DNA of 64,000 bases from Vitellaria paradoxa (GCA_019916065.1 CM034233.1:47632141-47696140); one strand, 5' to 3'; counted from the first letter of the stretch, positions 12,223 to 22,680 are shown. Program-made: numbers and translations. The notes: generated by a model from the sequence alone, not told the origin.

Positions 12223-12654
12223 GGCAAAAGGGCAGAAGTAATTTTTTTTTTTTTAATGCTGATATTAAAGAAAATTGAAAAAGAAAGTAATAAAAATATA
12301 AAATCCTAATATGCTTAAAATAGGAATAACAAATCTAATAAATGAAACTCAACAAATAATTTAGGCAAGCAATGGGTGAGTGATTTTTTTTTTTAAGATG
12401 GGCAACAATTAATTAAATTCAAAAGGAAAATAGGAAGTAGGATAAATGAAACAAATAGGCAAGGTTCAAGTTCAAATTTATGCAATTCATGCTGCCATAT
12501 GATATAAGCATTTATCATAATTAACAATGAGAGAATTGTATCTAATCCAAACCTTTGCTTCAAACTATATAAAGTGTTCACTTTTGAAACATCCGAATGA
12601 GTAGTCGGCTGTCTTGTTGCTTAAAATTTGCCAAAATAGATTGACAGAGTATTC

Positions 12655-12990
12655 TGGAATTCATCGAAAGTCGCTAGAGGTTCGCCGGAAGTCGCCGGAG
12701 GTTCGCCGGAAAAGCTGCCGGAGGTCGCTGGAGGTCACCGGGGTCACCTGGGAGTTCAATAGAGGCAAGTGGTGTTGCTGGACTTCGCCGGAGTTCGCTG
12801 GAAAAATTGCCGGCCGGTCGCCGGAAAAGTCGCCGGAGGTTGTTGGGGTCACCGGTGAGTTCGCCGGAGGTAGGTGATTCCGGTGGTGTAGGTCGCCGGA
12901 GCTGGGTGTAGCCGGAAATACACGAAAGTGTATACGAAGGTCTTGAGGGTGACGACGCGTACGCATATGGCAGCGGCTGCGGCTAGGGTT
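12655..12990 (-). repeat. CGCCGG-rich degenerate repeat in the TR-GAG leader
   Basis: A GC-rich island in AT-rich surroundings, built from many copies of variants of GTCGCCGGAGGTT and TTCGCCGGAA spaced at roughly 12-22 bp. It lies between the primer binding site and gag, where untranslated leader and packaging signals would be expected. Open frames across it encode low-complexity Thr/Ser/Pro peptides and are probably by-products of the repeat. An adjoining poly-T run lies at about 12990-13011. Confidence 0.8.
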
Positions 12991-13061
12991 TTTTTTTTTT
13001 TTTTTTTTTTTCTCACAGCTGAAAACAGTGATTTGATATTTTTCTTTTGCACCAAGGATTC

Positions 13062-13073
13062 GCTCTGATACCA
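13062..13073 (-). other. Primer binding site (initiator tRNA-Met type)
   Basis: The minus strand reads TGGTATCAGAGC, the standard plant LTR-element sequence complementary to the 3' end of initiator tRNA-Met. It is separated from the 5' LTR by three bases (ACT on the minus strand). Confidence 0.9.
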
Positions 13074-13076
13074 AGT

Positions 13077-13445
13077 TGATGCGGAACAACAATTGAAAGT
13101 AAAGAAAGAATAGATTGAAAGCAAGAGAAAGAAGAAAATAGAGAAGAAGAGTTAGAAGAAAAAAGGGGAAAGAAAACACAGCCACCAATATTATTAAATC
13201 AATCAATCAATCAATCAATCCTCTTCTGTTAACCCTAATTAGGGTTTAAATAGAAAACATCATGGGCCTAACACAAAAGGCCTAAAATAAAATAAACCGA
13301 TACTAAAATAGCCCAAAAACAAATGGGTCCAAATAACCTCTAATAATATAAACTCATTATTAATGAAGCCCAAAACAAATGGGTCCAAATAATAAATAAT
13401 AATAATAATAATAAAAAATAAATTTAAAAATTGATGTCCTCATCA
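13077..13445 (-). repeat. 5' LTR of the TR-GAG element
   Basis: Direct copy of 10191-10559 and same length. It is followed on the right by the target duplication CCATG and preceded on the left by the primer binding site. Promoter activity would be directed leftward, antisense to the RING-CH gene. Confidence 0.95.
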
Positions 13446-13599
13446 CCATGCTTCCTAGGCTTTTGTATTATAGAGTTTGAGGAAAGTCAGGTATAGCAGC
13501 CTTCCCTTTGCAAGGGGAGAGGCTGATTCTGGTCCGTCCTTCCAACTAATGTATCATAATATAATTCACATCAAAAACCCCTGTTTTAGACAAAATCTA

Positions 13600-15200
13600 A
13601 TTGATATCTTCCCCCCCTCCCCCCCCCCCCCCCCGGGCCTCTTTCTTCCACATTTGTAGAATACAACATGTGTTTGGAAACACGGAATCAAATCCAATCC
13701 AATGGTCTTTGACATTCCATCCATGATAATTCCAAAAATTAATCCTTTCTATCCTCTCAACTTCTAATGGAACATACTTCATTATGAACATTTATTTTGG
13801 ATGTCTTTCCATAAACTCGAACCACGACAACAAACCTCGATTGATGAGGTCCACTAGCTCCTACAAAATACCAATATTAGAGGATTACTGAACATTTTCT
13901 CTCACGTTAATATCCCCAAAACCTCTTAACCAATAATGTTTCGTTGAACAATTTTAGCTAACAAAGACTAATGGAACTCCATTCAATCAAATGATGCTTA
14001 AATTCCTCTCCCAACCCTCCTCATAATATATATATATATATATTTGAATCTTCTCAATTTTTTCATCACTGACACTTGCACGATAAAAAGGGATATAAAA
14101 TATGCAGGCACACTAGATAATATACCCTTAACAAGAGCGACCCTTGCCCTTTTGGTTAAAATTTTTCCAACTTGAAGCTTTCATTTGGACCTTTCCAATA
14201 GCACTATCCCACTCATCCATCACTTTTTATGGAGCACCTAAGGGGAAATCCGAGTTAGAAGAAGGAAGAGCACTAGTTTTACAGCGCATGATAAAAGCAA
14301 GCTCATCCAAGTTATGCACTTCTCCAACTGGAATTAGCTATGATTTCCCAATATTCACTTTTAATCCTGACACAACTACTAGTCGTATCAATACACATCT
14401 AAGATCATCCAACTGCATTGGATATGCTCAACAAAAAATAATAGGATTATCAACAAACAAAAGATGAGACACATCCATCTTGTTTTGAGTGGAGCCACCA
14501 CATAAAAACCTTCAATACAGCTTCCATCAACCTTTGTGACCAAACTGTCGAAACTTTTCATGACCACTATAAGAAGGAAAGGAAGAAATAGGATCACCTT
14601 GATGAAGTCCTCTAGAAGATTGAAAAAATTAGAAAGGAGACAATTAACTATAACTTAGAACCTCATAGTATAAATGTGCCAAAAATATATATATCTATAT
14701 ATTACCTCCATTTCTTTCCAAACTCTTTCTGTCAAGTAAATTGAAAAATCCCAATTCACTTTATCATAAGCTTTCTCTGTTCCAAGTTTGCAAATAATAG
14801 AAAAACCTACTTTTAAGTCTGGCATCTACCACTCCATTTGCCACCAAGACCACATCAAGAATTTGGCATTCCTTAAGAAAAGCATTTTCAAATTCAGAAA
14901 TAATGCTATTATTCATCACTCTCATAAGTGTTGTAGCCAACCATTTCCTAATTAATTTGTGTGAACTTCCAACTAATTGGCCCGAAGCATGGCTATCTTC
15001 TTACCCACATTTCTTAGGAGTTAAAATTAACAAATGATGTATTAAGAATCCTTATAAATTCCTCTTTCCCATGAAACTTCTCAAGCATTTTCATTACATC
15101 TTCCTTTACAATGTCTAAGCAACTTAAGAAAAAGCTATTATCATCCCTTCAGGGCCTGGATCTTAATCCCAATTCAACGATTTTAAAGCCTCACATACTT
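13600..15200 (-). mobile_element. L1-type LINE reverse transcriptase remnant
   Basis: Minus-strand frames, read with frameshifts, give the expected order of plant L1 RT motifs. There is a PGPEGM block near 15150, then RQILD-like sequence (ECQILDVVLVANGVVDARLK, about 14860), EKAYDKVNWDF near 14770, and after a gap GLKVNIGKS and VGEVHNL-type sequence at about 14300-14380. The C-terminal part continues to about 13600 (WNYHGWNVKDHWIGFDSVF, 13650-13740). Many stops and indels show it is dead. No poly(A) tail or target duplication was located, so the limits are approximate. Confidence 0.75.
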
Positions 15201-16458
15201 CTTAATGAGGGTTTATGTACTAAGAGTGGGTTTTAGCCATATAACTCGCTACTGGTTTTGTCGGTTTGGGAGGGGGAAGAGGTAATTAAGAGGGATAATT
15301 TAGGGACTTGATGCATTCGATGCCTTTTGTTAACCATAAGAAGCTGATGCAGTATAACTGTTCTCATTTCTAAAATAACAATACTCATTTGGTTGATTTA
15401 TTTGGATTTAGACAAAAGTGTTTTGTTCCCTATGTGACTCTGTCCCTAAATTATGTTCTAAATTCTGTTTTTGTATGTCCCTAAGCATGTTGCTGAGTAG
15501 TTACTTAATTTTGAACCATCAGTGAGTGGTAGTTACCTAATTTTGAACCATACTCTATCTGATCTAATAAATTGCATGTTGATCGTAGATGATGACAAAT
15601 TCACATGAGGGCAAATCTCATGATACAATTAATAGATGGGAGTGCATTTAATGCATATTGAAAAAACTAATATGGGCAGATGGAGTATTTCTGGCGGTAA
15701 AGGAAGAAAGTGTTAGCCAGTAATCTATTAAATTGGAGGATACTAGACCATTACTTGGTCCAATTTGAAGTGCATGTTCTAGGGATTTGTTTTATTGAAA
15801 AGTTCATTATTACAATTTGTTTGTGTCTTTCAGATTAGCGTTTTTGACCAAATTTTATAAAAAATATTTATTGTATGGACATCTTTTTCTTCTCCTGGAC
15901 AGACCTTTGTGCAATAAGGAAATTAAGGGCGTCTAAGATCCCTAATTAGTGGAAACTGGAAATGAGTCCATTGATCATTTTCTTTGTTGGATTTCCTTAT
16001 GGGATCTGCATGTATGACGCAATTACCATGCCCATATCTATTCCCATTGTGTTCAAGCATGGCCTATTTACCCACTTTGAAGAGTCCATACTACAATTTT
16101 GGAAGTACTAAGCTTTTGTCTAACTAACTATGCTTTTACGAGTGAAATGTATTGGCAGCTATTGTTATGCTCAAATGTTTCATTTTTTTTTTTTTTTTTT
16201 ATGGTCATATTATGGGGACACTCAAGGATATTTGCCCTAGAAAAGTTACGTATTCCAGGAGTATGGTCTTTGTTGTGAGGAGATTAAGATCCTTCATTGT
16301 CTTGGATCCTAGTTAATGAGTTCTGCTAAGTCTGGTTGCAGGGATTTTTTCACTTTATTTCTCCTGCAACCTCATTACAAGAAATTGCATGTATCTTACA
16401 AGTACACAGCAAGATTGTGTGTGCGTGGGAACAAGTTGCAAGCAAGAGTATGCTATGC

Positions 16459-16723
16459 TTATTCCATCCTTTATTCTCCCCAGTGGAGAAAATGTCATTG
16501 CCTTCAAAAACCATGAGAATGGCTTATTCTAGCAAGCAATACAAATGAGGGTGGCTTGTGAACGTTCCAGTAAGGCTCATTATCCTACTCTTATTCCATC
16601 CTTTATTCTCCCCATTGGAGAAAATGTCATTGTCCTCAGAAACCATGAGAATGGCTTATTCTCCCACAGGATAATGAGTCTTACTGGAACATTTACGAAT
16701 CACCCTTATTTTTATTGCTTGCT
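16459..16723. repeat. Compound direct and inverted repeat
   Basis: Two 72-bp direct repeats (16459-16530 and 16591-16662, both starting TTATTCCATCCTTTATTCTC) alternate with two inverted arms of about 56 bp. The left arm (16531-16586, AGCAAGCAATACAAATGAGG) is mirrored by the right arm (16668-16723, ending ATTGCTTGCT). The transcript could fold into a hairpin with one direct repeat in the loop. It looks like two overlapping MITE-like units or a rearranged one. No target duplication was identified. Confidence 0.75.
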
Positions 16724-16966
16724 AGAATGCTTACTTTTCTATATATAAGGGTAATATCTATATTTACCCATGTTGTTATTCCACTGTATCATTTACTCGA
16801 CCCTATGAAACATACACCCTTCGATCGTCAAACTCATTTCATGCATACAAAACATAATTATTTTCACCCTCACTCTATTCTCACTCTCAAGCTTACTTCA
16901 CTCTTGTCTCATTCCAACTAGCAATCAAATGTACCCTAAGGAATTATGTTAAGTGCGTATATGTGT

Positions 16967-18028
16967 ACATTTATTATATTAAAAGAATGTATTTTTTCTC
17001 TCTTCTTCTCCTTCACTCCAATTCTAGGTGGCATCTCTCTTTGATCTCTATTCCTCTTTTCTTTTTTTCTTTCTTTTTTTTTTTTTTATATGTTCTCTTC
17101 TTCTCTTCTCTTTTTTTCATTCACAAAATGTTTGTTTCTTTGTTCCACATTGCCAAAACACTACAACTTTACGTTTTCTTTTACCCATAAAAGCACTAGG
17201 GTTGTGGCATGTGATTATAATAAATGTAAAAGAATTCATTGGTTCTGAAAAGGGGACTCACTTTCTTAGTTTTCGTAAAGGGATCCACTTACTTATAAAT
17301 TCAGTATAGTTGTAAAATTTATATATTACAAATACATTAGTAACTAAATTAAAATTACAGATAAAAATGGAATTAAATTAAAAAACACAAATAGGAAAAG
17401 CTTAAATAATAATTAGGCTATTTCTCTCATAATAATTCTTAGTATTTTTGAAATTTAATAATAAAAAAAAAATTATTGGACTTATGGGTTGCTTAAATGG
17501 AGCTTGCTTATTAGTTCATTATAGTTGTAAAAATTTACTAAACAATTAATTTGATTGAAAAAATATTTAAAAATAATTAAATGTTAGGGTGGGTCCATCT
17601 GCACTTCGCAAATGGATTTTTGCACTTCACTTTACTTTTTTATTAAATAAAATTATACAATTACTCTCATTTTTATAAAAGGGTATTTATGGCATTAAAA
17701 CATATCTTATTAAAAGAATAAGGGTAGTTGTGTAATTTTATTTAATAAAAGAGAACAGTGGAGTGCAAGAATTTATTTGTGGAGTGTTAATAGACCCACC
17801 TTAAATATTAATCAAATTTAAAAAATATAGTTTCTCTTACAATAATAACTCTTATTATATCTTAAATATAAAAACACAAAATGATGCTGAAATATCATCT
17901 AAACCTGTGACTAATTTTTTTGTTTTGAAAAATTTCTAATTTTAAATTTAAATTGGTCATCTCGACAATTTTTTATCTGATTAATAATACTCAATATTTG
18001 AGTTATTTTTATAAATCTATATAATTTA
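16967..18028 (+). mobile_element. Helitron-like repeat, copy A (partial)
   Basis: Homologous to copy B over most of its length. Both share a start like TTATATTAAAAGAAT, the TTTTCTCTC block, the CCTTCACTCCAAT segment, CAAAACACTACAA and TTGTGGCAT, a TATAGTTGTAAAA junction, and a later TTATATCTTAAAT segment. Copy A lacks the hAT MITE and RTE insertions present in copy B and so preserves their empty sites. It carries its own MITE (17587-17800) and has no clear 3' hairpin terminus; copy B begins directly after it. Confidence 0.5.
17587..17800. mobile_element. Tourist-like MITE with long inverted repeats
   Basis: 214 bp, almost entirely two inverted arms of about 85 bp. The left arm runs GGGTGGGTCCATCTGCACTT to TAAATAAAATTATACAATTA; the right arm is its near-perfect reverse complement, ending TAGACCCACC. 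The element is flanked by TTA on both sides (17584-17586 and 17801-17803), the target preference of PIF/Harbinger elements. It is non-coding and inserted in Helitron-like copy A. Confidence 0.8.
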
Positions 18029-18307
18029 TCTATATATAATATTAGAAGAATATATTTTCTCTCAGCTCTTGTCCTTCACTCCAATCCTATGTGGCATACT
18101 ATTCAATCCCCCCCTTTTCTTATAGATTTTCGATTTTTTTTTTTAAATTCATTCATTCCCTCTCTGTCTCTTATCTTTTTCTCATTCACAAGACCTTTGT
18201 TTATTTGTCTTCCGTCGCTAAAACACTACAATTTTATTTTTTTTTTGCCTATAAAAGTAGTAGAATTGTGGCATATAATTTTATTAAATGTAAAAGAACT
18301 CGTTGGT

Positions 18308-18716
18308 CTAGGAAGCATGGATACTCCAAAATAGGTGTCGTATCCGTATCTGATATGTATCGAGTATGCATACTTCTTGGATACTTCAAAATACCTATTG
18401 GATATGCCACATGACACATTCTATTATTTTATCATTTTTCTTCAAATATATAATTGAGACAAATCTAGATTTAAGTCGTTGAAATTCTTAAAATTATAAA
18501 ATTCTATTACTTATATTTTGTTATATTCTGTATATTGAATTATATATAAAATTAATTTTGTTGTGAATGTTATATTCATATATGTAACTAATAAAGATAT
18601 ACAAAATTTATATTTTTTGGTTGTATCCCTGCTGTGTTCATATCCTTATTTTTTTAAAATTACCGTATCCGTATCCGTATACATATCGTATCCGTATCCG
18701 TATCCATACTTCTTAG
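18308..18716. mobile_element. hAT-type MITE with GTATCC repeats
   Basis: Terminal inverted repeats CTAGGAAGCATGGATAC (left) and GTATCCATACTTCTTAG (right) are flanked by 8-bp duplications TCGTTGGT (18300-18307) and TCGTGGGT (18717-18724). Sub-terminal GTATCC units repeat on both sides. The homologous segment of copy A reads TTCATTGGTTCTGAAAAGG without the insertion, giving an independent empty site. It is non-coding, and its right terminus resembles that of the element at 9773-13459. Confidence 0.85.
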
Positions 18717-18838
18717 TCGTGGGTTCTTAAAAAGGACCCGTTTGCTTGGGTTTTGAAATAGAAACCATTTACTTATAGATTTCATATAAATGAATTTGTT
18801 GATTCCAAAAGGGGATTCACTTGCTTATAAACTCAATA

Positions 18839-20814
18839 AACCAAACCAAACCAAACCAGACCAAGTCTTTTCCCACTAGGTGGGATCGGTTATATGGATT
18901 TGTCGACGCCAATTAGATCTGTTTAGGGTCATATCCTTTGATAGATCTAGATAGGTAAGGTCATGTTTAATAGTCTCTTCCCAACTTCTCTTGGGTCTTT
19001 CTCTACCTCTCCTACTCCTAGCAATCTCCATACTTTTACACTTTCTAACAGGTGTCTCCGCTAGACACCTTTTAACATGGTTAAACCATCTTAATTGGTT
19101 TTCTCTCATTTTATCTTCAATCGGTGCTATTCTTACTTTGTTCCTAATCTCCTCGTTCCTAATCCTATCTTTCCTTGTAATCCCACACATCCACCTTAAC
19201 ATCCTCATTTTTGCAACTGCCATCTTCTGACCATGATTATGCTTTACTGCCCAACACTCTGATTCATATAGCAGCGTTGGTCTAACCGCCATCTTATATT
19301 ACTTTCCTTTCACCTTGAGGGGGACTTTTCGGTCGCACAAGACCCCCGAAACACTCCTCCATTTGGTCCAACCGGCTTGAATCTTATGACTTAGATCAGT
19401 ATCAATCCCTCCATCTTGTTGCACCATAGATCCAAGGTACCTAAATTTATCTTTCTCTACAATCTTTTGTGTGCCTAAACTTACTTCTATATTACCCGTT
19501 ATCCTACTTTGACTAAACTTACATTCCATATATTCCGTTTTGCATTGGCTTAGCCTAAATTCTTTTGTCTCTAACGTTTCCCGCCACAATTCTAGCTTAG
19601 CATTCACTCCTTCTCTCGTCTCATCTACTAAAACAATATCATCTGCAAATAGCATACACCACGACACCTTATCCTGAATATGTCTTGTAATCTCATCCAT
19701 AACTAAAGTAAACAAGTATGGGTTTAACGCTGAGCCTTGATGTAAACCAATCGTGATAGGGAACTTATTAGTCTATCCACCCGTTGTCTGTATAGATGTC
19801 ATAGCTCTATCATACATGTCTTTTATCACCTCAATATATGTAACACACGCTCCTTTCTTTTCCAATACTTTCCATAGAATCTCCCTAGGAACTCGGTCAT
19901 ATGCCTTCTCTAAATCAATGAACACAATATGTAAATCTTTTTGACCTTCTCTATACTGTTCCATTAACCTCCTCAAGATAAATATAGCCTCCATGGTTGA
20001 TCTTCCAAGCATGAAACCAAATTAATTCTCTGAAACGTTTGTTGTCCTTCTTAGTCTTCTCTCAATAACTCTCTCTCATAATTTCATTGTATGGTTTATC
20101 AATTTAATCCCGCGGTAGTTCGCACAATTCTGAATATCTCCTTTGCTCTTGTATATGGATATAAGGATACTTTTCCTCCATGCATCAGGCATCTTCTTGC
20201 TCTTTAGCACTACGTTAAAAAGTTTTGTCAACTAACTTATGCCATCCGCTCTTAAGCACCTCCAAATCTCAATAGGGATACCATCTAGCCCAGCCGCTTT
20301 CCCATTCTTCATCATTTTTAATACTTCTTTTACTTCTTCCCTACTGATTCTCGTATAGAATATAAGATTTAATTCTTTTCTAAAAGTGGTAAACTGCTCC
20401 AACTGTATGTCACTACTATTGCTTTCGTTAAATAACTTGTAGAAGTAACTCTTCCAACGCTCCTTTATCTCCTCTCCCTTTACTAATACATTTTCATCCT
20501 CATTCTTAATACATTTAACTTGGTTTAAATCCTTGGTCCGTCTATCTCTGGATTTTGCAAGCTTGAATATCTTTCTCTCACCCTCTTTAGTGTCAAGCCG
20601 CCTATATAAATCCTCAAATGTCATTGCCTTAATCTCACTAACTGCCTTTTTGGTTTCTCTTTTCGCTTCTCTATATCTTTCTAAGTTTGCTTCATTTCGG
20701 TCATTTTGTCAAGATTTAAAACACACTCTTTTAACTTTTATCTTGTCTCGGACAGCCTCGTTTCACTACTATAGTTCTTTTTGCGCTGGAGTACTCCCTT
20801 TGGATTCTCATAAG
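18839..20814 (-). mobile_element. RTE-clade LINE, copy 2, 5'-truncated, with target duplication
   Basis: Minus-strand RTE fragment of the same family as copy 1. It retains the RT region (FIDLEKAYDRVPREILW in 19773-20012, [20 protein letters not shown] in 19299-19715) and the C-terminal domain with CGITRKDRIRNEEIRNKVRI (18876-19292), but no endonuclease. The 3' end is a run of GGTTT units (18839-18860). The direct repeat ACTCAATA at 18831-18838 and 20815-20822 is the likely target duplication. The matching position in Helitron-like copy A (about 17293-17306) reads straight through. Several stops remain, so it is inactive. The 5' truncation is typical of incomplete target-primed reverse transcription. 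Confidence 0.93.
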
Positions 20815-21771
20815 ACTCAATATAGTTGTAAAATTTATATATTTTAAATACATTAATAATTAAATTAAAAAAACAAAAAAATGAAAAATATTTTGTTTAA
20901 CAATACAAAAAATGTATATTTTAAATTTGTTATATCTTAAATTTAAAAACACAAAAAAACAAATTCAAAATATTATTTAGGCCTGGGAATAATTTATTTT
21001 TAGAAAAATTTCCAACATTAATTTTTAACTAATTAATATAATTAAGATTAATTGTATTTCTAACTAAATGCAAAATGTGTCAGGAATTAAAAAATAAAAA
21101 TGTATATTAAAATTAATAAAGACTCCAAAACGGAAAAGAGATTAGGTTGATTAAGTAAGTTTATGATTTAATATATAGTCTAGAGAAATTTTTATTTTTT
21201 AGAATTGGATCGGATCAAGATTTGTTAAGATATAAATTTTTAATATTTATATGTAAATCCAACTATGATAAACTTTATCGACTTACTAACATTGACACAA
21301 ATAAAAAATATAAATGTAAAAAAATAAACTATTTTATAAAATTATGTAATTTTATTGAAATATTTTATAATGTATTTAAAAATTATGTTTTGTTCATGAA
21401 AAATATTATTTAATTCTGTGCATTGCACGGGTCAACACTTGTACATATATATATGTGTGCGTTTGTATTCATTTAAGAGGTTAGAAGATATTCTTTACCA
21501 TCAAATGTGAGATGTTTCATCCTCAAACAATTGTTAAAAATTGGAAGTTCCAAGTGCTTAATTTAGGTAAAGGAGTTGGACCCATATCTTATATCTTAAC
21601 CTTGGAAGATATAAAAGAGTTAATACAAAGGGTTTTCTAATAGCGTATGAAATGTCAATTGCTATTGCTATCTTGAGCATTTTCTTGATTTCCATTTTAC
21701 TTCCTATTTTGTTTTCTCTCTTTCTTTGTTCTTGAAATATATTTCATCTGATAAATTCCTCCTGCTTGCAG

Positions 21772-21846
21772 AAAACAGCCAAAAGTGGTCTTCACATTCT
21801 TCTTGGAGGCATTTGTGCTTTAACAATTGTAGTCTTCTTTCGCTTT
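21772..21846 (+). CDS. RING-CH (RINGv) membrane E3 ubiquitin ligase, exon 2
   Basis: A 75-nt exon between CCTGCTTGCAG and GTAAGTTTTT, both strong splice sites. It is 25 codons long and in phase 0 with exon 1 and exon 3. It encodes KTAKSGLHILLGGICALTIV and then VFFRF, most of the second membrane helix. The family pattern is a RING-CH finger followed by closely spaced C-terminal helices, and this exon fills the gap between the helix ending in APRVGK and the one beginning after KYGPARYW. It lies 15.7 kb downstream of exon 1, only about 330 bp right of the end of a Helitron-like repeat (21441). It is too short to be found by simple ORF scanning. Confidence rests on frame, splice sites and hydrophobicity together. 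Confidence 0.9.
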
Positions 21847-22485
21847 GTAAGTTTTTAGTTAGTCAGTTGGTCTTGCATCCATCAAGCATATTTGATTTTG
21901 AGTTACCAAAACAGGTTATATCAGGACTAGTTATGTTAACAATCAATCTACTTTTTATTTTTTATGACCCTTGATTAGCAAAGGAGAATGTGAGGATATT
22001 CTGTAGACGTGACCCTCGTAGACTAACATGGAGTAGATTATTGGCATCTATAGTCATGTTAAATGTCAGAGTTAGGTGCTTAAAGAGTTTGATGGTTATA
22101 ACATATTAAAATACATATAGGCATTTGAAGCCTTCTTATATTCAAATTAGTGATGTGAACACATTTTTTAGTTGAGCTGCTAATGAGTCAGATCTTATCA
22201 ATTCATTATTCTACCATTTCTAGATTGTGATAAGTAGTTTAGTTTTTCAATAGATACAGTCATTACTGCTCCTAATAGCTTCAGTTTTTAGGTGAAATGT
22301 CAGTTGACAATTTAACATCTTATTAGAGTGGTTTAAGGTCACGAGTTCAAATCTCATCTGAACTTAGGAAGAAAAAAAAATAAAAAATCAGTAGTTGTAC
22401 ATTGCCTAGTGAGGGGCATTTCTAGAGAACTAAGTGCCTTATAGGCTTTGTGATTACTTCTACTTCTCTTATTTTGGTTTGCAAT

Positions 22486-22680
22486 TGTTAGAATTTCTAA
22501 AATATTCCATACTTTTTGCTAGGAAAATAAATAGTGTGATTTAATGATTTGTTTCATTTCCTGTCTTGATTTAATGACTGACTGTATTTCCTTATTGAGT
22601 GTAATCCATCATTATATATACAATACTAGGGAGGAAGGGGAAATTAATATCTTCTAATCCCCCATTCTTTTCTTTCAATA
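22486..22680 (+). repeat. 5' LTR of the outer Copia element
   Basis: 195 bp, TGTTAG to CAATA, homologous to 29626-29822 with scattered substitutions and small indels. Its last 15 bases are included in the downstream 125-bp tandem duplication. Confidence 0.9.

Larger units (their letters stand above)
10191..13445 (-). mobile_element. Complete gag-only LTR retrotransposon (TR-GAG type)
   Basis: Two 369-bp direct LTRs (10191-10559 and 13077-13445) begin TGATGCGG and end CCTCATCA, flanked by a perfect 5-bp duplication CCATG (10186-10190 and 13446-13450). On the minus strand the order is 5' LTR (right), primer binding site matching initiator tRNA-Met, GC-rich leader, one long gag ORF, purine-rich tract, 3' LTR (left). 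There is no protease, RT, RNase H or integrase, so the element must be mobilised in trans. It matches the described class of terminal-repeat retrotransposons with a GAG domain. By eye the LTRs differ at about six substitutions and two single-base indels, so the insertion is recent compared with other elements here. It is antisense to the host gene. Confidence 0.93.
9773..13459. mobile_element. hAT-type MITE split by a TR-GAG element
   Basis: The two ends flank the LTR element at 10191-13445. The right end reads CCATGCTTCCTAGG (reverse complement CCTAGGAAGCATGG) and the left end begins CCTTTAGACATGGG. Flanking 8-bp sequences are TTTTTGTA (9765-9772) and CTTTTGTA (13460-13467), a 7-of-8 match consistent with a hAT target duplication. 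The left part has repeated GTGTCC motifs (about 10015-10185). The right terminus closely resembles that of the MITE at 18308-18716, so the two are probably one family. The left terminus is decayed. Confidence 0.5.
18029..21441 (+). mobile_element. Helitron-like element, copy B, with nested insertions
   Basis: The 5' end begins TCTATATATAATATTAGAAG after an A, matching the 5'-TC start of Helitrons. The 3' end (21411-21441) has a short hairpin with stem GTGC/GCAC around ATT (21418-21428), extended by wobble pairs, then GGGTCAACACTTG and a host T. The expected CTRR end is here CTTG, one base off. There is no target duplication, as expected for Helitrons. Removing the hAT MITE and RTE leaves about 1.0 kb of non-coding sequence, so it is non-autonomous. 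Without a family alignment the class remains a strong suspicion. Confidence 0.5.
6093..21771 (+). other. Intron 1 of the RING-CH gene, 15.7 kb, transposon-filled
   Basis: Runs from GTATTT to TTGCAG. Known insertions occupy much of 9773-21441 and are listed separately. The left part (6093-9764) has no clear gene. It contains a possible extra exon at 7757-7856, a poly-T/poly-G run at about 7914-7937 followed by GATAAGTAAA, which resembles the oligo-T end of an inverted LINE or SINE, and AT-rich unique-looking DNA at 9060-9760. At about 6690-6725 the plus strand could encode ESETVDHCVAH, similar to the C-terminal region of L1 LINE proteins, but this is too short to call. The stretch 15200-16458 shows nothing beyond a similar L1-like hint (ESIDHFLCW, about 15965). 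Confidence 0.85.

Noticed and set aside
12661..13206. 181-codon minus-strand ORF in the TR-GAG leader
   Set aside because: Composition reflects the CGCCGG repeat and a poly-T run; it overlaps the LTR and primer site and shows no domain.
15960..16030. Extra L1 C-terminal fragment on the plus strand
   Set aside because: Only about ten residues (ESIDHFLCW) look similar; too short to separate from chance.
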